Notes under the pieces: generated by a model
Seen by the model: the letters and a program-made list of their open reading frames with translations, nothing else
Databases searched by the model: none
What the model was told of the DNA's origin: nothing
Assembly: GCA_949130495.1 (NCBI GenBank)
Contig: OX422221.1
Span: 477,543,159-477,607,158 of the forward strand
Direction: 5' to 3'
Source of the DNA: Sambucus nigra
Taxonomy: Eukaryota; Streptophyta; Magnoliopsida; Dipsacales; Adoxaceae
DNA length: 64,000 nucleotides
Position numbers and translations under genes: made by a program
Part shown: positions 36,604 through 47,139 of the stretch, one piece after another
How the letters are laid out: the number at the start of each line of letters is the position of its first letter
Numbering within the stretch: position 1 is the stretch's first letter

Positions 36604-36615
36604 GCTTTGATACCA
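36604..36615 (-). other. Primer-binding site of the Tekay element
   Basis: Minus-strand TGGTATCAAAGC is a one-base variant of the initiator-Met site, two bases inside the LTR. Confidence 0.8.
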
Positions 36616-36617
36616 CA

Positions 36618-39484
36618 TGTGACACTCCGCCAAATTAATTACTGGGTGATCAGTCCTTAATTAATTAATTTCAGAATATCAAGTTGGTACAGATAATGCA
36701 TCACTGTCGAAAACTCAAATTTTAATTTTAATTAAAACTAACCACCTAGTATTTAAAAAGGGTGACGTCCAAATTTTATCTTGGTACTAACCAAAGTCAA
36801 AATAATACCAACAAATGCCATGCATCACAATAATATAAATAAATTCTAACTTAAGTAAAATAAATGACAGGAGTAAAACACATCCAGATACAATCCCAGA
36901 CAATAAATCCAATAAAAGGCAATCAAATCTAAGAGACAATTTAAAATAACTAAATTTTTGAATGTAAACAGAAGAAAGGACGGCATGTCTAACAGAATAG
37001 ATAACTGAAAAAGAAAAATAGGTTGAGTTATCTACTAGCAATTTTCCTGCAGCTCCCACAGCAGCTACAACACGGCAACTGAATAGAGTCTCCTAAGGCT
37101 GGTGTCCCTGTGGCAGGGCACCTAAAATAATGGAACAATAGAAAGATATACAAAAAACGGGTCAGAGCCCGAGTTCAAAACAATTTAAAATATAAAGTGC
37201 TTAAATTGATTCAATTAGCACAATTATTATTCAAGTTAACTTAGCGTACTCAGTTGAGATACTTACCCCTCGATCTAGTGTGCACGCCTAACGAGACTAG
37301 CTACCTATACTAGTCATGATATCGTGACTGGCTACTAAATAAAACTATTTTGCTGGAAAGACTCCCTAAATAATTCAAAGCCGGCGTACTTAACATTTCG
37401 ATATAGGTTTAGAATTTATTTAGTTTAGTCTCATATTCTTCTAAATGCCCAGCTGATAATACCATAAGTACACATTTAAAAATAGAGTCATCAACATAAG
37501 ACAAAAAATAGGATTTCGGTATACACACATTATTCTCTTTATGTATACATATCAATATATATATATAAATGTAGAAATATTGCACCCCTGGTTGAGAAAC
37601 CCTTAGTGCTACGCATACTCGGCTATCTAGTCCCATTGCAACGCTCACGCATAGGGGGTAATAGGTTCAATCTCTCGAGAACCAATAAAACACAAACACC
37701 TATTGGAGGCGAACATAGTCCCAAGCTGATGGGCTAAGCACATACCTACGCACCCATACGATCGTCATCACTATCATTCTCTCGGATAGCCCATACCTAG
37801 GTTCCATGCTATAGTAGTACGACTCTAAATCCCCCAAAGGTACACAAGATTCGGTCGTCCACAATGCGTTAACCTCCGTTCGATAGCCAGTAGCTAGGTA
37901 TGTCATACACATAATATTTTAAGTAATAAGCATACACACAACTTATATAAATTCATTGGCTTTCGCACAGCCTAGTATTCACAGTACGTATAATATATCC
38001 CCCTATTATACCCCGTACCTTATTCGTATGTATTCTCCCTTGTATTATCGTATCTCTCTAATTCTATGAATTTTCATACCTTCTGAGGGTCGACATATTC
38101 TCCGCTCATTAATAATTATAAATTTTAAGTCACTAGACAGTCATACAGGTCTAACACTCATTTAAGTAAGCCTACGGGAAGTTTGAAACGAAAATCGGGC
38201 CTTAAATGTCATTTTGGAATCTCGTTAGAAGACCCAGGAAATCTCATTCGAACAAGGTTGTTCGAAAGAGGGTCATTCGAACGAAGGCCCCCCCACTTCA
38301 GATGAACTACCAAACTCGTTAGAAGGGCCACTGGAATCTCGTTCGAACGAGGTCGTTCGAACGACCTGGGATGGACTTCTTACGAAATTTTCACAGTTGC
38401 CCAATTGTTCTTCAAAGTTCGTTTTTCCAGATTTTCTCCTCTACAATCTCAACCTAAACCGATTCCAACCCAAGTACAAGGTTTTCAAACTACTCTAAGT
38501 CTCCCTAGGACACTTCTTAGCACAGTTTAGGGGTCAAATCCTTCTAATCATCAAGTAAAATTCAACAAATTCCTAAATTTTCCCATGAGTCATATTAACA
38601 TAAACCCGGAAGTATTAATCTATAAAAAAACCATTTTTATTTCGTGATTAACATCTAATTCACTAAATTTCACATTCTTGTTATGGAAAAAAATCCTCTA
38701 CATGCAAACCCCAATCAAATTTCTAAGATTCCTACACAATCTCATCATAGGTAAACCTAATTTGGTATTAATAGTTCTAAAACCTCAACATATGTTATCA
38801 AGAATAATAAATGCTAAGAGAAAGAGTAAGATAATCACTTGCTTTAAAATGGACTTCTGATTCGCGGGTTGAAATTGGTATGGGAACGATCCTCTTGACA
38901 CGATCTACGCGGTGGTGTACTTTTTGGTAAAGCTTGAGTTCTTGGCTTAGGGCTCTAATGGAGTCTTCTTCTTCTTCCTTGGTTCTCTCTCTCTTTTCCT
39001 CTCGTTGAAACTGACAAGACACTAACCCTAAATGCTTTTAATTAAACCCAATTTTCGTCCATTAAATTACCCAAAAATCCCTAAAGACCAAAATACCCCT
39101 CCGGGGTGTCGTTTTGAGTTAAAAAGCCCCGAACTCCAAATAAAATATTCGAGTAGTGTTTTCTGACTATTTCGACCCTTTCGGACACTCTAGCGCACTC
39201 AAAATAGTGATCCGAGTTATACAAAAATAATTTACCTTTTAAACCCCCAAATACATATTAGTGATGCGACTCATACGCGTCTCAAATATTTATAACATAA
39301 CTGCCGTGTATTCCATCCTCGGCCATAATATTATTTCAATAACTACTAACTCTCATTACGTTAATAATTATTATCATAAAGTTAGATTAATTACAATTTA
39401 AATCTTTTCTCCCTTTAATTTAATTAATCCCCATTTTCCATAATTTCATAAAAATAAATATGCGTAAAAATACGGGATATTACA
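36618..39484 (-). repeat. 5' LTR of the Tekay element
   Basis: 2867 bp, minus-strand TGTAATATCCCG...GTGTCACA. It carries clustered CGTTCGAACGA palindromes (38230-38380) and the conserved GGTGCCC/GGGACACC-type hairpin seen also in the LTR at 61535. Confidence 0.92.
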
Positions 39485-39650
39485 ATTAATCCCCAAATAA
39501 TTTTTGAAAATTATAATTCAGCCCCTGCATTTTTCAATAAGTAAAAATTTGTCCCAAAATCTCTCAAGGTCTTACGATTTAATCCGTCCCTCCCCCAAAG
39601 AATACCTTTCTTACAAATTCTCGTGGGATGGTACCCAATACGGCCTCAAT

Positions 39651-40690
39651 ATGAATGCATGTGCCAATTTTGACACGGTTAGTTGTGTCATCATCAAGTA
39701 ACTCCAAAGTCTTCAAGCTTCTTGGGCCGAGATGGGTTCATATCTCTCTCAAAAGCTTCGCACATTGACATATAGTGCTTATTCTATCGGAGAGTATGAG
39801 ATGTACCATCAACACCTACATAGATGTCGGTCTGAGTATTATGAGATGGAAATGGCATGTGAATAATGGATACGTGCACGAGCGAGGTATTTGGTCCCAT
39901 ATTTGGAGTACTTATCCACCGGTGTACCTCCTCTAACATCCGATGTCATTCTAGCGCACACCGATGATACTATCTCTTCGAATTTGCTTCACGAGTATGT
40001 CTTCGAGGTTGTTGAGACCCCGATGATGCTTGATAGAGACTTCGCATTCCTTCCTAATGATTTTTCCCCATATTCGAGGAGTATGGATGGATCACTAGTA
40101 CTCGATATAGGGATTTGGAGGCCTTTGAGATTATGTACTTCATTCCTATCTTTGGGGTAGAAGATGAGGGGTACTTCCTATGTAATTTTTTTGATTTATT
40201 TGTTGAAGATGGTTGGGAGATTCGCACTCATTATCGCGAGGTACAAATATTTGATTTGATGGTTTTTTTTCCCATTTTTAGTCATGATGATGGTTTGGTG
40301 GTTGTTTCCTATGAGGAGTATATGTCGCGTAGGGTGATCACGCTTGGTGTGAAATTTGTGGACCCCTTTTTGGTTCCTTATGAGGAGCACTCCACTACTC
40401 ATTTACATATTTCGATACTACGGTGACTCATTACGGGGAATTTTGATGAAATTTGGCATCACTGGCCTTCACCGAGTCGATCTTGTGTTGACTCTTCATG
40501 TGTACGGATTAGAGGTTGCCTTCAAATTCATCATCTAAGGCGTCAATTTGTTGTTTCCATTCAAGGCCATTTTGCGAGTCGATATGCGGGACGCTTTAAA
40601 GGACATCTTCCATCTCAAGTATGGGAGCCCGCGGATGATGCCCTCACCCACACTTTTGTTGCTCGGGACGAGCTCTCTCAAGTAGGGGAG
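39651..40690 (+). pseudogene. Unrecognised protein segment of element A, shared with the element at 55249
   Basis: After the Tekay insertion a long frame continues with one in-frame TAA near 39866: SYLSQKLRTLTYSAYSIGEY, RARYLVPYLEYLSTGVPPLT and HEYVFEVVETPMMLDRDFAF. After a frame change it reads GYFLCNFFDLFVEDGWEIRT, HYREVQIFDLMVFFPIF and DPFLVPYEEHS. The segment NFFDLFVEDGW...FDL..FFPIF matches the element at 55249 (DFFDIFYEDGW...FDLGDFFPIF) closely. The C-terminal pattern R-F-G-L (AGRFKGHL against RRFKGCFRGQL) is similar too. I recognise no known family. It is not RT, integrase or protease. It could be a diverged gag or a captured host gene. Confidence 0.5.
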
Positions 40691-40692
40691 AA

Positions 40693-41007
40693 TGATGGAA
40701 ATGAGAGTTTATTTAGTATTTTCTTGCTTTTATTGTAATTTTCCTTTATTTTAGAGCTTTATTAGTTTCCAAGTATGATTCGGACTAATATGTCATTTTT
40801 AGATATTAGTTACCTTCTTTAGTCTTTTGGGTAATAGCTTGTTTAGCAAGCTAACTCTTCCTATAAATACGCTACTTGGCCTAGAGAGAGAAAGAAACCC
40901 ATTTTATTTCTTTAGTTATTGTTGTTGTTGTGTAGTATAGATGTTGTGTAGATTAGTTGTTATATAGAATAACTTCTTTTTACGCTTTCGCACCCTAATT
41001 CACATTA
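40693..41007 (+). repeat. 3' LTR of element A
   Basis: 315 bp. It lacks about 40 bp present in the 5' copy after TTGGCC, and its last bases read CATTA where the partner has CATCA. The stem and TATA box are kept, although the TATA region reads CTATAAATACGC. Confidence 0.9.
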
Positions 41008-41015
41008 GTTTCTTA

Positions 41016-43350
41016 TTGAAGACTGGTTTTAGAGATTATAGAATGGTTATATCTAACGTTGCAAAGGTGTTAATGGTGAAGTTTGGCTTGGAGAAGTTTG
41101 ATCGTAAATGTTTTGATTCTAGCATATGGCAATGTCAAATGAGGGATGTGTTAATCCAACAAGGTTTGCATAAGGCATTGAGAGGTATTTCGCTAAACTA
41201 GAGGATATGTCGGAGACTGATTGGAAGGAATACAACTTTCGAGCTTGTAGCACTATTCGATTAAATCTCGTGCAAAATGTGGTATATTATGTGATGAAGG
41301 AAGAATCGGCTAAGTCCATATGGAAGACATTGGAAGGAAAGCGTACGATGAAGAGCATAAAGAATCGTCTTTATCTCAATAAGAAATTATTTTGATTTGA
41401 TTATATAAAAGGTATATCGTTGTCCAAACATCTTGATGATTTTAGGTTTTTAGGGGATCTGGTCGAAAGACCGGTTGGAACTCACCCGATTAGAGGGGAT
41501 GAGAAATTAATAGAGTACAAAACTTATCTTCAAGCTTTACCTTATTCTGATTGTTCAGAGGGCGATCGCATGGTCATCATTAAATGAAGTCCTCCGTTTC
41601 TTTCGAAGGTGCTGACTCAAAATTATCTATGATATATTAAGCCTAGATGTTGATATTGACGATAATGATAAAGCTTTATTACTTCTAAATTCACTTTCAA
41701 ATCCATATGAGTATTTGAGCATCATATTACTATATAGGAAGGATGAAGTGAAGTTTGATGATGTCTCTTCAGCATTGTTGGTAAGTGAGAAGCGAAAGAA
41801 GGAGAAGAGGGTTCTCAGTCTGATTCGTTAATTGTGCGGGGTAGTACAGAGAAGAAAAGGCGAGGTGAGAGGAAGCTCAAGGTCCAAGTTTAGGACTAAG
41901 GTCTTGGCTAATGTTTTGTGCTATAAGTGAAATAAGAAGGTACATTTCAAGAAGGATTGCCTTAAGCTAAAGACAAAGAGACGATAAGAAACTGGTGGCA
42001 GAGTTCGCCAATTTTGTTACTTCAGAAGACGATAAATTTGGGAGTGCATTGATAGTTTATTCATGGGAAAGTTGTTCAAACGAGTGGATTCTTAACTCGG
42101 GGTGCTCTTACCATATGTTCCTAGATAAATATTATTTCACACCTTTAACGAGATGGATGGTGGGAAAGTCTTTATGGGTAATGACCATGTTTGTAGGTGT
42201 AAGGGTATTAGCACAATCAAATTGAAGATGCATGATGGAGTGACTCGGACTCTCACAAATGTTCGGTATATTTCGGAGCTAAAGAAGAATTTGAGTTCTT
42301 TTAGTGTGTTAGATTCCAACATGTGCAAGATTGTATTCAAGTGTAGAATGTTAAAGGTTGTCTTAGGTGCTTTGGTGGTAATGAGAGGAAAGAAGGAGGT
42401 CAACCTTTATTTTCTTCAAGGGAGAGCGGTTGCATTTCATACCTTGATTGTTGATAAGAAAGAAAAGGCAAAATCGGATTCCACTGGGCTTTGGCATATG
42501 TGTTTGGGACATGCAGGGGAGAAGGCCATGACAGTATTTTGTAAGCAAAGGTTGATAAAAGGGAGCGAAGAGTAGAAAGTTGGGATTTTGTGAGCATTGC
42601 GTGCTTGGGTAGAAAACACGGTTCAATTTTGTCACGACAACTCATTTCACTAAGGGATGGTTGATTACATTTACACAGATGTTTGGGGGTCCTTCGAAAA
42701 CACCATCTTTCGATGGTAGTCACTACTTTGTGACATTCATTGATAACTACTTCTGGAGGACTTATGTTTATACCATGAAACATAATGACAAGGTCTTTGG
42801 GTTTCTTAAATGGAAGAAGATGGTGGAGAATCAGACTGGGAGGAAGATCAAGGTTCTTAGGTCAGATAACGGTGGTGAGTGCTGGTATGATCTATATTTG
42901 AAGTATTCTCAAGGTGAGGGTATTATTCGTCATCTTTCACGATGAAAAACGCCACAAAAAAATAAAGTAATGGAGAGGATGAACCGAACCTTACTTGAAA
43001 AGTGAGGTATATGTTGTCCAATGTCGGATTGTCGCAGTGTTTTGGGACTGAGGCTTTACACTATGCTTACTTCACTGACAATTATTTGCCATCTACTATA
43101 ATTGACTATAAGACTTTTACAGAGGCTTGGTCGGGTTCACACTACACTTATGAGACGGTGCATGTATTTAAGTATCCATCTTATTTTCATTTTAGTGAGG
43201 GAAAACTTGATCCGAAAGATCGAAAGTAAATTTTCATGCCAAGGGATACAAGTTATGGTGCCTGAAAGATAAAAATATAGTGGTGAGTAGGTATGTGACT
43301 TTTGATGAGGCATCCATGGTCAAGATGCCAAAGATATAAAAAAAAAATCT
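41016..43350 (+). pseudogene. Copia gag, protease and integrase, decayed
   Basis: gag reads MVKFGLEKFDRKCFDSSIWQ, then MSETDWKEYNFRACSTIRLN and KSIWKTLEGKRTMKSIKNRL, the usual copia pattern. A zinc knuckle remains as CYK-NKKVHFKKDC with a stop at the second cysteine position. The protease site reads EWILNSGCSYHM, with Asn where Asp is required. The GAG-pre-integrase motif is TGLWHMCLGHAGEKAM, and integrase gives DGSHYFVTFIDNYFWRTYVY and GRKIKVLRSDNGGE. Just before the CACTA insertion, LWCLKDKNIVVSRYVTFDEA marks the region ahead of RT. Several frames are used, so it is not functional. Confidence 0.9.
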
Positions 43351-43437
43351 TTAGTGGAGAATGAGAGTGAATATGTTCAAGTGGAGATGACTACTCCAAT
43401 TGACTCTTCAAGTGAAGAGGTCACTACACCAAATCTG

Positions 43438-43735
43438 CCTAATTGTCATAGTCATTGACCTTGACAAGTTCAACTTGTCAAGGTCAATGATCATGACAAT
43501 TCGGGGCGAGATAACTTTTTTGTCACGAACGTGTCACGGTCATTGACAATGACAAGTTCGTTAGAATTGTCACGGGCCATGACCGTGACAAGTTTAGTCA
43601 CGGTTAATAACCGTGACAAATCCTTGACCCTTTTTAAAAACATTGTCACGGTCAATGACCGTGACAAGTTCGTGACAACCTTATTTGTCAAGAACTTGTC
43701 ACGGTCAATGACCGTGATAATTCTAGGCAGAATTT
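43438..43735. repeat. Left subterminal palindrome array of the CACTA element
   Basis: At least five inverted pairs of the half-site (TT)GTCACGGTCAATGACC or close variants lie within 300 bp, giving palindromes of about 25 bp. The clearest is at about 43643-43668, with others near 43438-43495, 43545-43590, 43600-43620 and 43697-43722. Such arrays are the usual binding sites for the TNPA-type protein of CACTA elements. Confidence 0.85.
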
Positions 43736-44146
43736 AAAAAAAAATCTGCTAATCAGTATGGCCACTGCCACTGCCCAGCAGTATATTTGTACCTATTATA
43801 GCAATATCATATATCCAAATAAACTAAAGATAATGCAAATATATATTCAAAATAGAAACAATATACATGACGATATAATCCAAATATAATTCAAATGTAC
43901 CAACTTAAAAATAATGTCACTACATGTCTGGGGTAAATGTGAGGAGGTGAGTAGGCCACACAATATACGAATTGACACACCCAAGAATATACATCGTGTC
44001 GCATTATTCGCGCAACCACAATATGGAGTTTTCCTTCCTGAGTATCACATACGTGACGAGCACTTTGGACTCGATCTCTTGAAGCTCACGTCCATGAACT
44101 ATTCCACCTTGGACGATATTCGGATCCCTCAACCCCCCCCTATCCG

Positions 44147-45612
44147 CTAGCCATCAAATACGTCCAATATGAACACGCTCGGCCAACCAAGTGTCGACAT
44201 CGATCTGTTGAAGGGAGCCAAATAGGGAAGTGGATCATCGAAGTACGCACGTGTCGGTGATGAAGCAGCGAGGTCCGCATCCTCATCATCATGCGCCTCG
44301 TCCTCCCGCACCTCCTCCTCCACCGCCTTCTCCTTCCCTTTCCCTTTCCCTTTCCCTTTCCCTTTCCCCTTACGGTCTCCGCCCAATGTAAGCTTCATAA
44401 ATGAGTACATATCTTGGACCGTCGCCTCCAAACGGGACAGCTTCGCGTCATGTGAATCCACCGTTCGAGCCAACCCGGTGTCGCTCGTCTCCAATCCGAT
44501 GATACTACATTTGGCCACCCGCGAGCTCACCCCCCTTGTCCTCCCCGTGTGATCAGAGCCAAGAACTTGGCTGAGTGCGTCTGTGGACAAAGATGCCTTG
44601 TCGGCATCAGACTGCGACTCATGCACTTTCTTAAGCTTTTCCTGAAACGACAAAAAGCACATGATTAGTAAAATAAGTAAACTAAAAAATTATAACGTAA
44701 TTAACAAAAAGTAAACTGTTGGGTTACTTACAATAGTGGTCGCGACGCTCGGGGACACCGCTTTGTCCTTCCCCTTCTTCGTCCGAAGAGCCACATAAGT
44801 ATCGAGCCTATGTGGCTTACCCCCAGGGCCACTCCCTACCCCCTGAAAATAAAATAAAGTAAAATTAGTATTGGCCCCGCAAAGTAAAATAATGCAGAAT
44901 AATATATTTCTGTAGTTATAGAAAAATTAAAACTTACCTTCATCCTATACTCCACCTCGGCATAAGACGTCCGGACGGAGTAGTGCACGTTCGTCTTTTT
45001 TCCTCGATTTTTCCTCCCCGATTGGCGAGATGCCAATTGTCGCTCCCCGATCTCATTGTCAATGAACTTTTGCCATTGTGCCAATGAGATCGGCTCCTTC
45101 GGCGGGACGGATTTACGCCATTGGATAATAAACTCTCGTGTTTTCCCAAAGTATCGTGTCCGCATATTTTTCTTCCACGTCTTGTGTTGCTCCCTCAGCT
45201 GCTCCAAGACGGAATCGCGTAGCTTTAGATCCAAGTTGAATTGTTCATGTCCAATAAATACAATGTTAGTTGCGAATAAATATAAATATAAATATCAAAT
45301 AAAATTGAAATCGAACTTGAAATTGAAATATTAATATAAATATAAATATATTACCTGTAGTGCCGCCCAAACAGCTAACTTGAGCTCATATGGCACCTCC
45401 TTCCAACTCATAAACCCCGGGCCGATGACCGTCTTTAACAGCTCGAGGGATCTCGCTAATAGCTCCGACTTGTTCTCGATGGTAATCCCAAATTTGCCAT
45501 ATTTGGGGAGCCTAGGGGCCGAGGAGCCCTCGTCGCCTCCTCTACCACCGAGCCCAGATGACATCATCATAACCAGCATCATCATCCTCGCCTTAATACC
45601 TGAAGGAGACAT
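44147..45612 (-). CDS. Transposase_24/TNPA-like protein of the CACTA element
   Basis: Probable exons on the minus strand are 45355-45612 (MSPSGIKARMMM..., with YGKFGITIENKSELLARSLE), about 44939-45250, 44732-44843 and 44147-44641. Exon 2 has LREQHKTWKKNMRTRYFGKT, LAQWQKFIDNEIGE and SGRKNRGKKTNVHYSVRTSY, the pattern of plant Transposase_24 (Ptta/En/Spm) proteins. Exon 3 reads GSGPGGKPHRLDTYVALRTK. Exon 4 has SRLEATVQDMYSFMKLTLGG and then a lysine-glycine repeat coded by a CCCTTT microsatellite. Donors are GTAATA, GTAAGT and GTAAGT. The phase across exons 2 and 3 fails to close by one base, and no clean acceptor was found for exon 2. The copy may therefore be damaged or have other borders. The family binds subterminal repeats. 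Confidence 0.7.
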
Positions 45613-46015
45613 TTGCTGTAAAAAAATGTTATAAGTACAGATCAAACAAAATTAGAAGAAGACATGCAAATATGTACAATTACTACAAATAAAAATGAGC
45701 ACTAATTATTAATTTACTTTCATACACCCCCTCCCCCACCACACACACACGCACACGTACACGCACACACACCACCCCCTGCCCCCCACCACACAGACAA
45801 TAATTATTTTCATCAATTAAACTAACAATTAAAGTATACAATTATTAATTTACTAATTTACAATGAGGGGCAATTCTACTTTCATAATTAATCATATATT
45901 AATTTACTAATTTACAATAAGGGGCAATCATATATTAATTTACTAAAAAAATTAATAATCTATCAATTCTTTTACAAGGGCTACGCACATACACACACGC
46001 AGTCCCCTACCCCAC

Positions 46016-46186
46016 CGTGAGTTCTTGAAAATTCTTTTAAAAATTGAGAACGAGAAGGACACCCAAGTATCTCGCATAAGAAGTGATAGAGGTGGAGAAT
46101 TCATATACTCAGGTGTTACAGAATACTGTGTATGTAATGGATATAAACATGACTTTAGTGCACCTAAGATCTTACAACAAATCTGC
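46016..46186 (+). pseudogene. Captured copia integrase fragment
   Basis: The open segment FLKILLKIENEKDTQVSRIR, SDRGGEFIYSGVTEYCVCNG, then YKHDFSAPK, is the part of a copia integrase around the third catalytic residue. It differs from the host copia integrase at 42661-42945 and resembles another lineage (SIRE-like spacing). It stops where a second CACTA left end begins. Confidence 0.8.
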
Positions 46187-46276
46187 CTAATTGTCACGAT
46201 CATTGACCTTGACAAGTTCAACTTGTTAAGGTCAATGACCGTGACAATTCGGGGCGAGATAACTTTTTTTGTCACA
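46183..46276. repeat. Second, truncated CACTA left end
   Basis: The 94 bp after the integrase fragment repeat the CACTA left end. ACAAATCTGCCTAATTGTCA, then CATTGACCTTGACAAGTTCA, correspond to 43427 onward, including ATTCGGGGCGAGATAACTTT. The terminal bases are changed (TTACAACAAATC against CTACACCAAATC). Confidence 0.85.
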
Positions 46277-46309
46277 CTATATATTTCAAGTATGTTTCAT
46301 TTAATTATC

Positions 46310-46310
<1 letters not shown>

Positions 46311-46382
<72 letters not shown>
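46311..46382. repeat. (CT)n(AT)n microsatellite
   Basis: About 30 bp of CT repeats is followed by about 40 bp of AT repeats, just right of the truncated CACTA end. Confidence 0.95.
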
Positions 46383-46386
<4 letters not shown>

Positions 46387-46907
46387 CGATATACAAAGTA
46401 ATTTTCAAAAAAAGTTAAAAAATCCCACCCCCATATGGACAATAATCCAGTGGTCATGCCACTTTTAAAACTAATCAACCCAACATTTACTAAACAAAAT
46501 AATCCAACAGCAATGTCAACAACAAATGTGTATCCCATACTCCTTCTAATTAATCTACTCAATTAATTCATTTCATCAATTAAACTAACAATTAAAGTAT
46601 ATAATTATTAATTTACTAATTTGCAATGAGGGGCAATCCTACTTCCATATGAAATGGGCACTAATTATTAATTTACTTTCATCTAAAACGATACAATTAA
46701 AATTACAATTAAAGCTATACAATTTATTAATTAAAGCTATACAATTGTTAAGATTGCCCCACCACACACACACACACACACACCACACCCCCACTACCAC
46801 CACCCCACACCCTGCCCCCCTCCCCCCACCACACACACACGCACACACCTGCACACACACACACACACAAATGTGTATCCCGTACTTCTTTTAATTCATT
46901 AACTCAA

Positions 46908-46990
46908 TTCTTTGTCACGGTCAATGACCGCGACACAAAACGCGTGTTTATTGTCAGGGTCAATGACCGTGACAAGGGTGGTCGGCTGAA
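46908..46990. repeat. Right subterminal palindromes of the CACTA element
   Basis: Two inverted GTCA(C/G)GGTCAATGACC pairs occur, followed by ACAAGGGTGGTCGGC. The layout is the same as at 11596-11700. Confidence 0.85.
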
Positions 46991-47139
46991 AAGTGACAAT
47001 TTGGCCATTTTGGTGTAGTGGGTGGAGGTTTCAGAAGAGGGACCTAGTCAACAATAGGAATAACAACCATCTTTAGCTAGCAAAAGTGAATATAGGGTTC
47101 AAAAACCTACGAGTAAGTATGACTTCGATGATGATACGG

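Larger units (their letters stand above)
28788..39484 (-). mobile_element. Tekay/Del-type Ty3 chromovirus with 3-kb LTRs
   Basis: Two LTRs of 3002 and 2867 bp flank a 4.8 kb interior, with a perfect 5-bp target duplication ATTAA (28783-28787 and 39485-39489). On the minus strand the order is primer site, gag with zinc knuckle, protease, RT, RNase H, integrase, chromodomain and polypurine tract (TTAGGGGGGAAG next to 31790). This is the Ty3 order with the chromodomain of chromoviruses, and very long LTRs fit the Tekay/Del lineage. In-frame TAG and TAA codons interrupt the polyprotein. In the first 106 aligned LTR bases I count six differences, so the insertion is not very recent. Confidence 0.93.
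27640..41007 (+). mobile_element. Short-LTR, RT-less retrotransposon (element A), interrupted by a Tekay element
   Basis: LTRs at 27640-27996 and 40693-41007 start TGATGG and end CATCA or CATTA. They are flanked by a 5-bp duplication GTTTC (27635-27639 and 41008-41012). An initiator-Met primer site follows the left LTR, and a purine tract (AGTAGGGGAGAA) precedes the right one. Without the inserted Tekay element the internal part is about 2 kb. No protease, RT or integrase is recognisable, so it would need enzymes from another element. It holds a Pro/Asn/Ser-rich leader frame and an unrecognised protein segment shared with the element at 55249. Confidence 0.9.
43422..47020. mobile_element. CACTA (En/Spm) element with Transposase_24-like gene, no TNP2 seen
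   Basis: Termini are CACTACACCAAATCTGCC at the left and, on the other strand, CACTACACCAAAATGGCC at the right. A 3-bp target duplication GGT (43419-43421 and 47021-47023) is as expected for CACTA elements. Subterminal regions are packed with GTCACGGTCAATGACC-type palindromes. A minus-strand multi-exon gene fills the middle. No TNP2-type catalytic transposase is present, so movement would need help in trans. The right third contains foreign DNA (46016-46276) and a duplication of the segment beginning TCATCAATTAAACTAACAAT (about 45813 and 46575). Confidence 0.92.

Noticed and set aside
42363..42783. Minus-strand frames in the copia integrase region
   Set aside because: Antisense to recognisable GAG-pre-integrase and integrase coding sequence on the plus strand.
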